Part shown: piece after piece, positions 1-9,637 of the stretch
How the letters are laid out: every line of letters starts with the position of its first letter
Position numbering within the stretch: the first letter of the stretch is position 1
Assembly: GCF_001719045.1 (NCBI RefSeq)
Contig: NZ_CP015423.1
Span: 5,021,501 to 5,085,500 of the forward strand
DNA from: Paenibacillus polymyxa
GTDB lineage: Bacteria > Bacillota > Bacilli > Paenibacillales > Paenibacillaceae
DNA: 64,000 nucleotides
Direction of reading: 5' to 3'
The notes under the pieces: model-generated
Database searches by the model: none
What the model was told of the DNA's origin: nothing
Seen by the model: the letters and a program-made list of their open reading frames with translations, nothing else
Position numbers and translations under genes: made by a program

Positions 1-2
1 GT

Positions 3-473
3 GACAGTTCTGATCCGAAAATGACAGAAGAGGAATGGCGTAATAAGGTGATCAAGGAAGGCAACAAAACTCCGGTTGCACCCCAAAAGGCTAAACCAGC
101 TCAAACGCCGTCAACACCAAAGGTACCTGCAAATAGCACATCCTCGGCTGCTTCTAAACCTTCGACCAGCGCATCGGTTCCACAAAGTCCGAATAAGCCG
201 CAAACTCAAAGGTCTGGCACTACAACGACTCCCAACATCCCCAAGCAGCCTGCCACCCCACAAGTGCAGTATAGCATTGCATCGGGAAGCAATTTGAGAA
301 GTGTGGCATCAGGATTGCAACGGGCAGGGGTTGTGTTGGATGCTAGTGCATTTGAGGCAGCAGCTAAGGCCCAAAAAATCAATACCAAAATTCGTACGGG
401 TACCTATCAGTTTGCTAAAGGTGAGGATTTCAGTTCTATTATTACTAAAATTACGAAAAAGCCGTCCAACTGA
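3..473 (+). CDS. MltG/YceG-like LysM-subdomain protein, C-terminal part (5' end outside window)
   Basis: The reading frame is open to the left edge, so the start lies outside the window; the first ATG at 21 is probably internal. What is visible is a Pro/Thr/Ser/Gln-rich linker (to about residue 85 from the ATG) and a C-terminal segment whose pattern (GSNLRSVASGLQRAGVVLD, then RTGTYQF) resembles the LysM-like subdomain of MltG endolytic transglycosylases. The MltG catalytic domain does not follow, because the frame stops at once. In B. subtilis the gene just before rpsB is swrB in the sigD region; this looks like an envelope-anchored protein at that position. Function is not known; a peptidoglycan-associated role is inferred. 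Confidence 0.6.
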   Translation, partial: DSSDPKMTEEEWRNKVIKEGNKTPVAPQKAKPAQTPSTPKVPANSTSSAASKPSTSASVPQSPNKPQTQRSGTTTTPNIPKQPATPQVQYSIASGSNLRSVASGLQRAGVVLDASAFEAAAKAQKINTKIRTGTYQFAKGEDFSSIITKITKKPSN

Positions 474-500
474 CCAGACCGGGAAGTGGACGGCTTTTAT
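456..500 (+). terminator. Rho-independent terminator overlapping the end of the first gene
   Basis: AAAAAGCCGTCCA (456-468) pairs with TGGACGGCTTTT (487-498). The left arm and the stop codon (471-473) fall inside the hairpin, so the gene ends within its own terminator. This separates the upstream motility/envelope transcript from rpsB. Confidence 0.8.
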
Positions 501-573
501 TCATGCTGACAAGTTCGATAAGAGGCGTAAAACGTCACATTTTGCGTTGTTCCAACTATTGTCGAAAAGTTGG

Positions 574-602
574 TTGCAACGATGCAAGTGTTATGGTATA
601 TT
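574..602 (+). promoter_or_regulatory. Sigma-A promoter of rpsB
   Basis: TTGCAA (574-579), 17-base spacer, TATATT (597-602) with an extended -10 TG (594-595). It lies downstream of the terminator and gives rpsB a leader of about 115 bases. An inverted repeat CCAACT/AGTTGG (552-573) enclosing TGTCGAA lies immediately upstream of the -35. A small hairpin CTTTCC-AAT-GGAAAG is found near 650-664 in the leader. Confidence 0.75.
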
Positions 603-726
603 AATTGACGGTGTTAAAAACGCACGTCGGTTAATTTTATAGAGGGTGCTTTCCAATGGAAAGTCTTTATGAAAAATGATGTCGGCGGAGGACACACAAA
701 AAACCAAACTTAGGAGGTGCGTGAAG

Positions 727-1425
727 ATGGCAGTAATCTCCATGAAACAGCTTTTGGAAGCTGGGGTTCACTTTGGTCACCAAACACGTCGCTGGAACCC
801 GAAAATGGATCGTTATATCTTCACTGAAAGAAACGGTATTTACATCATTGACTTGCAAAAGACAGTGAAAAAGGTTGAGGAAGCTTACAACTTCGTAAAA
901 AGCATTGCAGCTGAGAATGGTACAATTCTGTTCGTAGGCACGAAGAAACAAGCACAAGATTCCGTTAAAGAAGAAGCAGCACGCGCTGGTCAATTCTACA
1001 TTAACCAACGTTGGTTGGGTGGTACGCTGACTAACTTCCAAACGATTCAAAAACGTATTGACCGTTTGAAACAACTGGAAGCTTGGGAAGAAGACGGTAC
1101 ATTCGCAGTTCTTCCTAAAAAAGAAGTTATCATTCTTCGCAAAGAAAAAGATCGTCTTGAAAAATTCTTGGGCGGTATCAAAAACATGAAGGGCCTTCCA
1201 AGTGCTCTGTTCATCATTGATCCACGCAAAGAACGTATCGCGGTTGCTGAAGCTCGCAAATTGGGTATCCCAATCGTAGGTATCGTTGATACAAACTGCG
1301 ATCCAGACGAAATCGACTATGTTATCCCAGGTAATGACGACGCAATCCGCGCTGTTAAATTGCTGACAGGTAAAATGGCTGATGCAGTTATGGAAGCAAA
1401 CCAAGGCGAAGAAACTACAGCATAA
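727..1425 (+). CDS. rpsB: 30S ribosomal protein S2
   Basis: Structural protein of the small ribosomal subunit, needed for S1 or mRNA docking and subunit assembly. The protein is 232 residues with the typical S2 opening ([20 protein letters not shown]) and the conserved [12 protein letters not shown] block in the first half, and ends with the usual acidic tail. The start at 727 is chosen because AGGAGGTG (712-719) sits 7 bases upstream; the frame continues upstream to 676 without a ribosome site. It is followed by tsf, as in nearly all bacteria, but a terminator-like hairpin lies between them. Confidence 0.98.
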   Translation: MAVISMKQLLEAGVHFGHQTRRWNPKMDRYIFTERNGIYIIDLQKTVKKVEEAYNFVKSIAAENGTILFVGTKKQAQDSVKEEAARAGQFYINQRWLGGTLTNFQTIQKRIDRLKQLEAWEEDGTFAVLPKKEVIILRKEKDRLEKFLGGIKNMKGLPSALFIIDPRKERIAVAEARKLGIPIVGIVDTNCDPDEIDYVIPGNDDAIRAVKLLTGKMADAVMEANQGEETTA

Positions 1426-1459
1426 TATTTCCATTAGGAAATACCTATATGAATTAAAT

Positions 1460-1505
1460 GAAAAGGGTGGTTGGCAGGTGTATAACCTCTCACTACCCTT
1501 TTTTT
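1460..1505 (+). terminator. Terminator or attenuator between rpsB and tsf
   Basis: AAAAGGGTGGT (from 1461) pairs with ACTACCCTTTT (one G-U pair), followed by a run of T to 1505. Since tsf normally shares the rpsB transcript and I see no strong promoter for it, this may be a partial terminator that lowers EF-Ts output relative to S2. Confidence 0.7.
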
Positions 1506-1556
1506 AAGGAATAAAGCACGGTATACCACTGAAAATCAAATTTGGAGGGAAATAAT

Positions 1557-2207
1557 ATGGCAGTTAATGCTAGCGCAGTAAAAGAGCTTCGTGAAAAAAC
1601 AGGCGCAGGAATGCTGGATTGTAAAAAAGCGCTTGAAGAAGCAAACGGTGATTTGACAAAAGCGGTTGAAGTTCTGCGCGAAAAAGGACTTGCAGCTGCA
1701 GCCAACAAAGCAGGTCGTATTGCTACTGAAGGTGTTGTTGAATCCTACATTCATGCTGGCGGCCGTATCGGCGTACTGGTAGAAGTAAACTGCGAAACAG
1801 ACTTCGTAGCTAAAACAGACCAGTTCAGAGATTTTGTACGCGACATTGCAATGCATATCGCTGCATCGAACCCTCGTTATGTTCGTCGTGAAGAAGTGCC
1901 ACAGGAAGAGATCGAAAAAGAAAAAGAAATCCTGAAAGCACAAGCTCTGAACGAAGGTAAACCAGAGAAAATCGTTGAAAAAATGGTTGAAGGCCGCATT
2001 GGTAAGTTCTATGAGGAGTTCTGCTTGTTGGAGCAATCTTTCATCAAAGATCCAGACAAAACAATCTCCACGCTTATCAACGAAAAAATCAGTACAATTG
2101 GCGAAAACATCTCTCTGCGTCGCTTTGTTCGTTTTGAACTGGGTGAAGGTCTGGAGAAAAAAGAAGATAACTTCTACGAAGAAGTTATGTCTCAAGTGAA
2201 ACAATAA
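1557..2207 (+). CDS. tsf: Elongation factor Ts (short form)
   Basis: Nucleotide exchange factor that removes GDP from EF-Tu. The protein is 216 residues: an N-terminal UBA-like domain ([21 protein letters not shown], residues about 12-32) and the EF-Tu-contacting [12 protein letters not shown] motif near residue 80. B. subtilis and E. coli EF-Ts are roughly 280-295 residues, so this is a short type missing part of the duplicated core/coiled-coil region, closer in size to the Thermus protein. The start at 1557 follows TTTGGAGGG (1541-1549); the upstream in-frame ATG at 1542 overlaps that ribosome site. Confidence 0.97.
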   Translation: MAVNASAVKELREKTGAGMLDCKKALEEANGDLTKAVEVLREKGLAAAANKAGRIATEGVVESYIHAGGRIGVLVEVNCETDFVAKTDQFRDFVRDIAMHIAASNPRYVRREEVPQEEIEKEKEILKAQALNEGKPEKIVEKMVEGRIGKFYEEFCLLEQSFIKDPDKTISTLINEKISTIGENISLRRFVRFELGEGLEKKEDNFYEEVMSQVKQ

Positions 2208-2247
2208 TTACCAACGAACGGTAATTGCATATGGAAAAAACGGAAAT

Positions 2248-2270
2248 GGAACACATCAGTGTTCCTTTTC
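2248..2270 (+). terminator. Hairpin with T-run after tsf
   Basis: GGAACAC-ATCA-GTGTTCC followed by TTTTC. A perfect 7-bp stem with a four-base loop but a short T-run, so termination is probably partial. A second repeat, AACAGGA/TCCTGTT, follows at about 2275-2294. Confidence 0.6.
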
Positions 2271-2307
2271 TTGCAACAGGACACCTATCCTGTTACATAA
2301 AGTATAA

Positions 2308-3056
<749 letters not shown>

Positions 3057-3057
<1 letters not shown>

Positions 3058-3611
3058 TGCCACAATCTGTGAAAAAGAGTGCTGAGGAACGCATGCAAAA
3101 AGCAATCCAAGCATTGCAACGTGATCTTGCATCTTTGCGTGCAGGACGGGCGACACCAGCTTTACTGGACCGTGTACAGGTAGAGTATTATGGTGCAATG
3201 ACTCCAGTCAACCAGCTGGCGAATATCAATACACCTGACAGCCGGACCTTGATGATTCAGCCTTGGGACAAATCTTCCTTGGCCGATATCGAGCGCGCTA
3301 TACAAAAATCCGATTTAGGTTTGACACCTTCGAATGATGGTAACACCATTCGTCTGAGCATTCCTGCTTTGACGGAGGAACGCAGAACTGACTTGGTGAA
3401 GTTGACGAAGAAGAACGGTGAAGAAGCGAAGATCGCTATTCGTAACATTCGTCGTGATGCCAATGATGACATCAAAAAATTGGAGAAAAGTGATATTTCC
3501 GAGGACGAATCTCGTAAACATCAGGAAGATATCCAGAAAACAACTGATAAGTTTATCGCTGAAGTGGATAAAGTTTTAGCTGCAAAAGAAAAAGAAATTA
3601 TGGAAGTTTAA
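3057..3611 (+). CDS. frr: Ribosome recycling factor
   Basis: Splits post-termination ribosomes with EF-G. The protein is 184 residues, the normal length, opening with [31 protein letters not shown], the long helical domain signature, and ending with coiled helices rich in Lys and Glu. It overlaps the pyrH stop by one base and follows AAAGGGAG. It completes the rpsB-tsf-pyrH-frr block. Confidence 0.98.
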
Positions 3612-3617
3612 AAGATT

Positions 3618-3654
3618 GGCAGCCCCTCCCTTACGGTGGGGTTTGTCTCTTTTC
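3618..3654 (+). terminator. Weak terminator after frr
   Basis: GGCAG-C-CCCT pairs with GGGG-T-TTGTC across the loop, then CTCTTTTC. The stem has a mismatch and the T-run is short. It would only partly separate frr from uppS. Confidence 0.35.
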
Positions 3655-3695
3655 AAGCCTGAGGCACATTTTCAGAGAATGCTGGAGGAACTGGA

Positions 3696-4463
3696 ATGAT
3701 CAAACGGGTTCGGTCTTGGTGGAACGGGGAACAAAAACAGCAAACACCGGCCATTTCAAAAGACAATATTCCGCAGCATGTTGCTGTCATCATGGATGGG
3801 AACGGCAGATGGGCCAAACGGATTGGAATGCCGCGGATTGTAGGGCACCAAAATGGAATGAAGGCAGTGAAACGCACAGCAATTGCAGCGGATGAACTGG
3901 GTATTAAGTATTTGACTTTGTTTGCATTTTCAACTGAAAATTGGACGCGTCCAAAGGACGAAGTTGATTTTCTAATGCGCTTACCGCAGGAATTTCTGGC
4001 TATTGAGCTAGATGAGCTGATTGAAAAAAATGTGCAAGTGCGTATGATGGGCAATAAGGAACATTTACCTTCCCATACCGTTGAGGCGCTGACTGAAGCG
4101 ACTCGACGAACTGAAAATAATACCGGACTTGTTCTTAATTTTGCATTAAATTATGGAAGTCGGTTGGAAATCACAGAATGCATGCAAACATTGGGCCGTC
4201 AAATTGCGGATGGGAAGCTTAAAACAGAAGATATAACATCTGAGCTGATCGGTAATACGTTGCTTTCTAGTGGTATGCCAGACCCTGATTTACTGATTCG
4301 AACAAGCGGTGAGCTTAGACTTAGTAATTTTATGCTCTGGCAGCTTGCCTACAGTGAGTTGTGGTTTACTGATATTTATTGGCCTGAGTTTAAGAAAGAA
4401 CACTTATACGAAGCAGTGATCGAATATCAGCAAAGAACACGGCGGTATGGCGGACTGAAGTAA
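3696..4463 (+). CDS. uppS: Isoprenyl transferase (undecaprenyl diphosphate synthase)
   Basis: Adds isopentenyl units in cis to farnesyl diphosphate to make the C55 lipid carrier for peptidoglycan and teichoic acids. The 255-residue protein has the signature HVAVIMDGNGRWAKRIG with catalytic Asp34, a FAFSTENWTRP block, and the C-terminal PDPDLLIRTSGELRLSNF motif that binds the substrate diphosphate. GGAGGA lies 6 bases before the ATG. cdsA follows after 17 bases, so the two are co-transcribed. Confidence 0.97.
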   Translation: MIKRVRSWWNGEQKQQTPAISKDNIPQHVAVIMDGNGRWAKRIGMPRIVGHQNGMKAVKRTAIAADELGIKYLTLFAFSTENWTRPKDEVDFLMRLPQEFLAIELDELIEKNVQVRMMGNKEHLPSHTVEALTEATRRTENNTGLVLNFALNYGSRLEITECMQTLGRQIADGKLKTEDITSELIGNTLLSSGMPDPDLLIRTSGELRLSNFMLWQLAYSELWFTDIYWPEFKKEHLYEAVIEYQQRTRRYGGLK

Positions 4464-4480
4464 ATGGAGGATGAAAGCCG

Positions 4481-5272
4481 TTGAGACAGAGATTAATTAC
4501 CGGTATTCTGGCAGGCATATTCTTTTTGGCGATGGTCCTGTGGGGCGGCTTGGCCTACCATTTGCTTATATTGGCGATGGCCCTAATCGGATTTTATGAG
4601 TTCGCACGAATGACGCAGGTATCTCCTTTTGGAGGTACAGCAATACTTGGATACGTAAGCATATTAGCTTTTGTATTCCCGTATGAACCTTTTGGTTTGC
4701 ACTCACCCTTACCCTTTGCCAGTATGCTTTGGCTGGTAATGATAGCTTTTATGATCATCACGGTAGGAACAAAAAATAAAATCCCGATTCAAACGGTAGC
4801 TATATTATTTCTTGGTACCGTTTATATAGGGTTTGGATTTTCGTATATTGCGGAATCACGTCATATGGAACATGGACTGTTATGGACATTTTTATTATTG
4901 GCTTGTATTTGGGCAAGTGATGCAGGGGCATATTTTGTAGGCAAAATGGCAGGGAAGACGAAATTATGGCCTGCGATCAGTCCGAACAAAACGGTCGAAG
5001 GATCCATTGGCGGCATTGTTTTAGCGTTGGTTATAGCTCTTGTATTCGCTGGATTATCGGGTGGACTGCTGCCATGGGGCAAAGCCATCGGCATCGGTTT
5101 GTCTTGTGCAGTTGTGGGACAACTGGGCGATTTGGTGCAATCTGCATACAAACGAGTGTACGGCATTAAAGATTCCGGTAATCTGCTGCCAGGGCACGGT
5201 GGTATACTAGACCGCTGCGACAGCTGGATTGTCGTTTTTCCATTTGTACATATGCTGATGCTGCTTCCATGA
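4481..5272 (+). CDS. cdsA: Phosphatidate cytidylyltransferase
   Basis: Makes CDP-diacylglycerol from phosphatidate and CTP, the branch point for phosphatidylglycerol; pgsA, which uses the product, is at 47.4 kb. The 263 residues are mostly hydrophobic helices (about seven or eight) and carry the family signature near the C-terminus: SAYKR, then KDSGNLLPGHGGILDRCDS. The start is TTG at 4481 with GGAGG at 4466-4470. It lies directly after uppS. Confidence 0.96.
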   Translation: MRQRLITGILAGIFFLAMVLWGGLAYHLLILAMALIGFYEFARMTQVSPFGGTAILGYVSILAFVFPYEPFGLHSPLPFASMLWLVMIAFMIITVGTKNKIPIQTVAILFLGTVYIGFGFSYIAESRHMEHGLLWTFLLLACIWASDAGAYFVGKMAGKTKLWPAISPNKTVEGSIGGIVLALVIALVFAGLSGGLLPWGKAIGIGLSCAVVGQLGDLVQSAYKRVYGIKDSGNLLPGHGGILDRCDSWIVVFPFVHMLMLLP

Positions 5273-5276
5273 GTCT

Positions 5277-5374
5277 ATTGATTACAGTTTATGCTCAGGC
5301 TAATCTCTATGCTGCTCACTCTGCGCTACTAGAAGGTTGGAACCAGTAGCATAGCTGCCTGAATAATAATCAAT
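5277..5374 (+). repeat. 98-base imperfect inverted repeat between cdsA and dxr
   Basis: The outer arms ATTGATTA (5277-5284) and TAATCAAT (5367-5374) are fully complementary. Inside, TCAGGC (5295-5300) pairs with GCCTGA (5357-5362) and CTATGCT (5307-5313) with AGCATAG (5348-5354); GCTACT (5325-5330) could alternatively pair with AGTAGC (5345-5350). There is no T-run, so it is not a standard terminator. It could be a miniature repeat element, an RNA processing site or a leader structure for dxr. Confidence 0.6.
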
Positions 5375-5417
5375 GAGCTCCTGGATAAAAGTGATTTTCA
5401 GGATAGGAAGGTGCATC

Positions 5418-6557
5418 ATGAAAAGAATTACGGTACTTGGTTCAACCGGATCTATTGGAACTCAAACGCTGGATGTAGTGTCCATGCACCCGGATCAGTT
5501 TACTGTTGAGGCTTTAGCAGGTGGTTCTAATATAAAGTTACTTGCTGAGCAGGCTCATCTTTATAAACCCAAAAAAGTGTCTGTGGGTACTCGGCAGTTG
5601 GCGGATGAAATTCGTCCTTTACTGCCTTCTGGAACGGAACTGTATTGGGGAAATGAAGGACTCGTTGAGCTTGCTGCGAACACAGAGGCGGATATGGTTG
5701 TAACGGCTGTAATGGGCAGTGTCGGATTGCACTCCACGCTGGCCGCAATTGAGGCTGGAAAACAGATCGGTTTGGCCAATAAGGAAACACTGGTTACTGC
5801 TGGTCATCTGGTCACAGCGCGGGCTCGGGCGAAAGGAGTGCCGTTGCTGCCGATTGACAGTGAGCATTCAGCTATTTTCCAATGCTTGAATGGTGAGCGT
5901 ATAAAAGATGTGGCACATATTACTCTCACAGCATCAGGGGGTTCTTTTCGAGATTTGACAAGAGAACAGTTGCGTGAAGTTACAGTGGAAGATGCACTCA
6001 AGCATCCCAATTGGTCAATGGGGGCTAAAATTACAATTGATTCGGCAACGATGGTAAACAAGGGGCTGGAAGTCATTGAGGCGCATTGGCTATTCGGACT
6101 TGATTATGAGCAGATTCATGTGTTGCTTCATCCGGAAAGCATTATTCATTCCTATGTTGAGTTTCAGGATACAAGCATTGTTGCTCAACTTGGGAATCCG
6201 GACATGAGAGTACCCATTCAATATGCATTGACTTATCCTGAGCGTATGAAGTCCCCGGCGAAGCCGTTGTCACTGGCTGAAGTGGGCAGACTCCATTTTA
6301 AGGAAATGGATTATAATCGTTTTCCTTGTTTAAGGCTTGCCTTCGAATGTGGTAAAATGGGTGGTACAGCACCGACCGCATTTAATGCAGCTAATGAGAT
6401 TGCTGTTGCCCGTTTCCTGCGTGGAGAAATTTCTTTTCTGCATATTGAAGCTATTATTGAACGTGTGCTGGAGCGGCATGTCAATGTGGCTAATCCTGAT
6501 CTGTCTGCGATTGAAGCATGTGACGCAGAGACTCGTAGCATAGCTGCGGAATTGTAG
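5418..6557 (+). CDS. dxr: 1-deoxy-D-xylulose-5-phosphate reductoisomerase
   Basis: Second step of the non-mevalonate isoprenoid pathway: DXP to MEP using NADPH and a divalent metal. The 379-residue protein has the nucleotide-binding GSTGSIG (residues 9-15), the metal-binding [13 protein letters not shown] block, and [18 protein letters not shown]. The start at 5418 follows AGGAAGGTG; the frame extends upstream to 5373 but has no ribosome site there. With uppS next door, the block supplies the isoprenoid carrier. Confidence 0.97.
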   Translation: MKRITVLGSTGSIGTQTLDVVSMHPDQFTVEALAGGSNIKLLAEQAHLYKPKKVSVGTRQLADEIRPLLPSGTELYWGNEGLVELAANTEADMVVTAVMGSVGLHSTLAAIEAGKQIGLANKETLVTAGHLVTARARAKGVPLLPIDSEHSAIFQCLNGERIKDVAHITLTASGGSFRDLTREQLREVTVEDALKHPNWSMGAKITIDSATMVNKGLEVIEAHWLFGLDYEQIHVLLHPESIIHSYVEFQDTSIVAQLGNPDMRVPIQYALTYPERMKSPAKPLSLAEVGRLHFKEMDYNRFPCLRLAFECGKMGGTAPTAFNAANEIAVARFLRGEISFLHIEAIIERVLERHVNVANPDLSAIEACDAETRSIAAEL

Positions 6558-6663
6558 GCTAATGTTGGGTTAGAAACGAAATGTGATTCTCTTGTGCGGG
6601 ATCGGAGAATAATGATAATCTAGGAAGACAAACTCGATCTCATTGAAAGGGGAACGGAAACGA

Positions 6664-7935
6664 TTGGAAACGATTCAAATAGTGTTGATGACGGTGCTCA
6701 TGTTTTTCGTCATAGTGACAGTGCATGAATGGGGGCATTATTATTTTGCCAAGCGCGCCGGGATTCTGGTACGGGAGTTTGCGATCGGTTTCGGTCCGAA
6801 ACTGTTTTCTTATAAAAGAAACGAGACGCGATTTACGTTGCGTTTGTTGCCGTTCGGTGGCTTTGCCCGCATGGCGGGAGAGGATCCGGAGGTCAATGAA
6901 ATTGAGACCGGACAAACGATTGCTGTACGCGTAACGGATGACGTCGTGAAGACCATCTATCTGGACCAACTGGATAATCGCAAGAATGTGGTGCGTGGCG
7001 AAGTGTTGGATATTGATCTGGAACAGTCGTTAACTTTAAAATTGGATGTAGATGGCGAAGATCAGCAATACACTGTACACCCGCAAGCGATGATGGTAAC
7101 CAAAGGTCAATCCATTCAGATTGCACCCAAGGATCGGCAGTATGGGAGTAAAACAGTAGGACAGCGTGCGATGGCTATTTTTGCTGGACCACTGATGAAT
7201 TTTATTCTTGCCTTTATTTTGTTTGGTCTGCATATTCAGATGGTCGGCATACAAGTGGACAACCCGACTTATGTCCAAATTAGTGAAATTACAGCAGGTA
7301 TGCCTGCTGCTGAAGCTGATTTGCATAAGGGAGATATCATCGAATCGGTGAATGGAATAGCCATTGGTGCGAATGTTGAAAACATGATCAAACTGATTGC
7401 GGATTCTCAAGACAAGCCAATGAAGTGGACGGTTCGTCGTGATAATAAGACCTTTGATCTTACTATTACACCTCGTGCAATGGAAGGACAAAAGGGTGGC
7501 AAGGTGGGCATTGTGCCTGAACTTCCAAAACGCCAAGCAGGTGTGGGTGAAACGTTCAAATTTGCCGGGCAATCCATGGTCAGAACGACCGATATTATTT
7601 TCCAAGGATTTAGCCAGCTTATTCAACGTTTTTCTATCAATGACCTGGGAGGACCGGTACGTACTTTTGAAGTGACGGGGCAAATTGCCAAGCAGGGGAT
7701 TGAGCAGTTGACGTATTGGACTGCTATAATGAGTCTTTATCTGGGGATATTTAATTTATTGCCTATTCCGGCGCTGGATGGAAGCAGACTTGTTTTCCTC
7801 GGTGTAGAGGCGGTAAGAGGACGTCCTGTTGATCCGAGCAGGGAAGGAATGGTCCATTTCGTTGGTTTTGCTATGCTATTCCTGCTTATGATTGCGGTCA
7901 CGTATAACGATATTTTACGCTTAATTAATGGTTAA
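6664..7935 (+). CDS. rseP: RIP site-2 zinc metalloprotease RseP/RasP
   Basis: Intramembrane protease that cleaves anti-sigma factors and remnant signal peptides. The 423-residue protein starts with a membrane helix carrying HEWGH (residues 21-25), the zinc site with catalytic Glu22; a second membrane helix follows AIFAGPLMNF; a PDZ domain lies around residues 200-275; and the third metal ligand motif LLPIPALDGSR is near the C-terminus. I chose TTG 6664 (GGGG 12 bases upstream); another TTG at 6643 would add seven residues. It lies between dxr and proS as in Bacillus (rasP). Confidence 0.93.
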   Translation: METIQIVLMTVLMFFVIVTVHEWGHYYFAKRAGILVREFAIGFGPKLFSYKRNETRFTLRLLPFGGFARMAGEDPEVNEIETGQTIAVRVTDDVVKTIYLDQLDNRKNVVRGEVLDIDLEQSLTLKLDVDGEDQQYTVHPQAMMVTKGQSIQIAPKDRQYGSKTVGQRAMAIFAGPLMNFILAFILFGLHIQMVGIQVDNPTYVQISEITAGMPAAEADLHKGDIIESVNGIAIGANVENMIKLIADSQDKPMKWTVRRDNKTFDLTITPRAMEGQKGGKVGIVPELPKRQAGVGETFKFAGQSMVRTTDIIFQGFSQLIQRFSINDLGGPVRTFEVTGQIAKQGIEQLTYWTAIMSLYLGIFNLLPIPALDGSRLVFLGVEAVRGRPVDPSREGMVHFVGFAMLFLLMIAVTYNDILRLING

Positions 7936-7986
7936 TTAGAGACGGGCTTATACAAAAACGGTCTGTATGGGAGGACATGCATTTCT

Positions 7987-9435
7987 ATGTCGAACGATAA
8001 ACAATTTGTCGAGGAAATTACGCCGCAGAGCGAAGATTTTTCCCGATGGTATATTGATGTTATTAAAAAAGCAGAACTGATGGATTATTCCCCTGTTCGC
8101 GGATGTATTGTATTCCGCCCCGATGGTTTTGAAATCTGGGAGCATATCAAGGAAGCCATGGACGTGCGCTTCAGAGAAACAGGCCACCGTAATGCCTATT
8201 TTCCAATGTTCATTCCAGAAAGCTTTTTTCAAAAGGAAAAAGAGCATGTCGAAGGGTTTAATCCTGAACTGCCTTGGGTAACCGAGGCTGGTGGGGAAAA
8301 GCTGGAAGAGCGTCTTGCAATTCGTCCGACTTCGGAAACCATGATTGGTCATATGTACTCCAAATGGATTCAATCCTATCGTGATCTGCCTGTGCTTATT
8401 AACCAATGGGCTAATGTAGTGCGTTGGGAAAAACGCACGCTGCCTTTCTTGCGCACAAGTGAATTTTTGTGGCAAGAAGGTCACACGGCCCATGAAACAG
8501 AAGAAGAAGCACGCGAAGAAACGATGAAAATGCTGGAAGTATACCGTGAGGTTATTGAGGAAGTTCTAGCTATTCCGGTCATTACTGGACAGAAAACACC
8601 TTCTGAAAAGTTTGCAGGTGCGAAGGATACATTTTCACTGGAAGCGATGATGAAGGATGGACGGGCGGTACAAGCTGGGACCTCCCACTATATGGGAACT
8701 AATTTTGCCGTTGCATTTGACATTAAATATTTGAGTCGTGAAAACAACTTGGAATTCGCGCATACGACTTCATGGGGAACAAGTACACGTTTGATCGGTG
8801 CACTGATTATGGTACATGGAGATGACCGTGGTCTGGCATTGCCTCCTAAAGTTGCGCCTACGCAGGTTATTATGGTTCCAATTGGACCACCTAAGAAGCG
8901 TGATGCCGTTATCGCTCGTGCAGATGAACTATTTGCTGAGTTGAAACAAGCGGGAGTGCGTGTTAAAATGGACGACCGCAGCGATGTAAGTCCAGGTTGG
9001 AAATTTAATGAATATGAAATGCGCGGTGTGCCGGTTCGTCTGGAAATCGGACCTCGTGATATGGAAAACGGTGTCTGTGTGCTCGTGTCCCGCATCAGCG
9101 GTGAGAAAAAAATCGTGCAGCAGGATAACCTGGTTGAGGAAGTACACGCGATGCTCGCACAGGTACAGCAGGAGATGTTTGATCGTGCGAAAAATTTCAT
9201 GGAAGAAAACTTCTATTCCGTCGATACGCTGGATGAAATGAAGACTCTCATGGAAGAAAAACGCGGCTTTACTTTGGCAGGCTGGTGCGGAGCTGAAGAA
9301 TGTGAAGACAAAGTTAAAGAAGTAACAGGTGCTACAAGCCGTAACATACCGTTTAAAACAACCGAGCAAAAGTCCACATGTTTGTGTTGTGGCAAACCTG
9401 CCAAGCATACAGTAGTGTTTGCACGGGCGTATTAA
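7987..9435 (+). CDS. proS: Prolyl-tRNA synthetase, archaeal/eukaryotic type
   Basis: Charges tRNA-Pro. The 482-residue protein opens directly with the class II catalytic domain (FSRWYIDVIKKAELMDYSP, then FRPDGFEIWEHIKEAMD), lacks the YbaK-like editing insertion of the usual bacterial ProRS (about 560-570 residues), and ends with a zinc-type domain rich in Cys (GWCGAEECED and STCLCCGKPAKH) plus a terminal Tyr. These are marks of the archaeal/eukaryotic-type enzyme. The chromosomal position between rseP and polC is where B. subtilis has its long bacterial-type proS. GGGAGG precedes the ATG. I see no T-box leader in the 51-base gap. Confidence 0.95.
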   Translation: MSNDKQFVEEITPQSEDFSRWYIDVIKKAELMDYSPVRGCIVFRPDGFEIWEHIKEAMDVRFRETGHRNAYFPMFIPESFFQKEKEHVEGFNPELPWVTEAGGEKLEERLAIRPTSETMIGHMYSKWIQSYRDLPVLINQWANVVRWEKRTLPFLRTSEFLWQEGHTAHETEEEAREETMKMLEVYREVIEEVLAIPVITGQKTPSEKFAGAKDTFSLEAMMKDGRAVQAGTSHYMGTNFAVAFDIKYLSRENNLEFAHTTSWGTSTRLIGALIMVHGDDRGLALPPKVAPTQVIMVPIGPPKKRDAVIARADELFAELKQAGVRVKMDDRSDVSPGWKFNEYEMRGVPVRLEIGPRDMENGVCVLVSRISGEKKIVQQDNLVEEVHAMLAQVQQEMFDRAKNFMEENFYSVDTLDEMKTLMEEKRGFTLAGWCGAEECEDKVKEVTGATSRNIPFKTTEQKSTCLCCGKPAKHTVVFARAY

Positions 9436-9552
9436 TATAGATGTAGGGCAATATCACTATACTCACTTCATTCTTCTTGCTGACATGGTAGCTGTTACGG
9501 GACAATGTTCCGAAGGATCTATGTCGTTGTGAGAAGGATTGAAGAGGGCTAC

Positions 9553-9605
9553 GAAAAGCTTTTGCGGTCGGAGATGTTTTTGACGCAGAAGCTTTTCATG
9601 TTTTC
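9553..9605 (+). terminator. Terminator before polC
   Basis: GAAAAGCTTTTGCG (9553-9566) pairs with CGCAGAAGCTTTTC (9584-9597) with one G-U pair, followed by ATGTTTT. This is a strong 14-bp stem that ends the uppS-proS unit. Confidence 0.75.
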
Positions 9606-9637
9606 AGAATGGTAGATTTAAAATTGGGGGGAGAGCC

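Noticed and set aside
7936..7986. T-box riboswitch before proS
   Set aside because: The gap is only 51 bases and has neither the T-box sequence nor a terminator.
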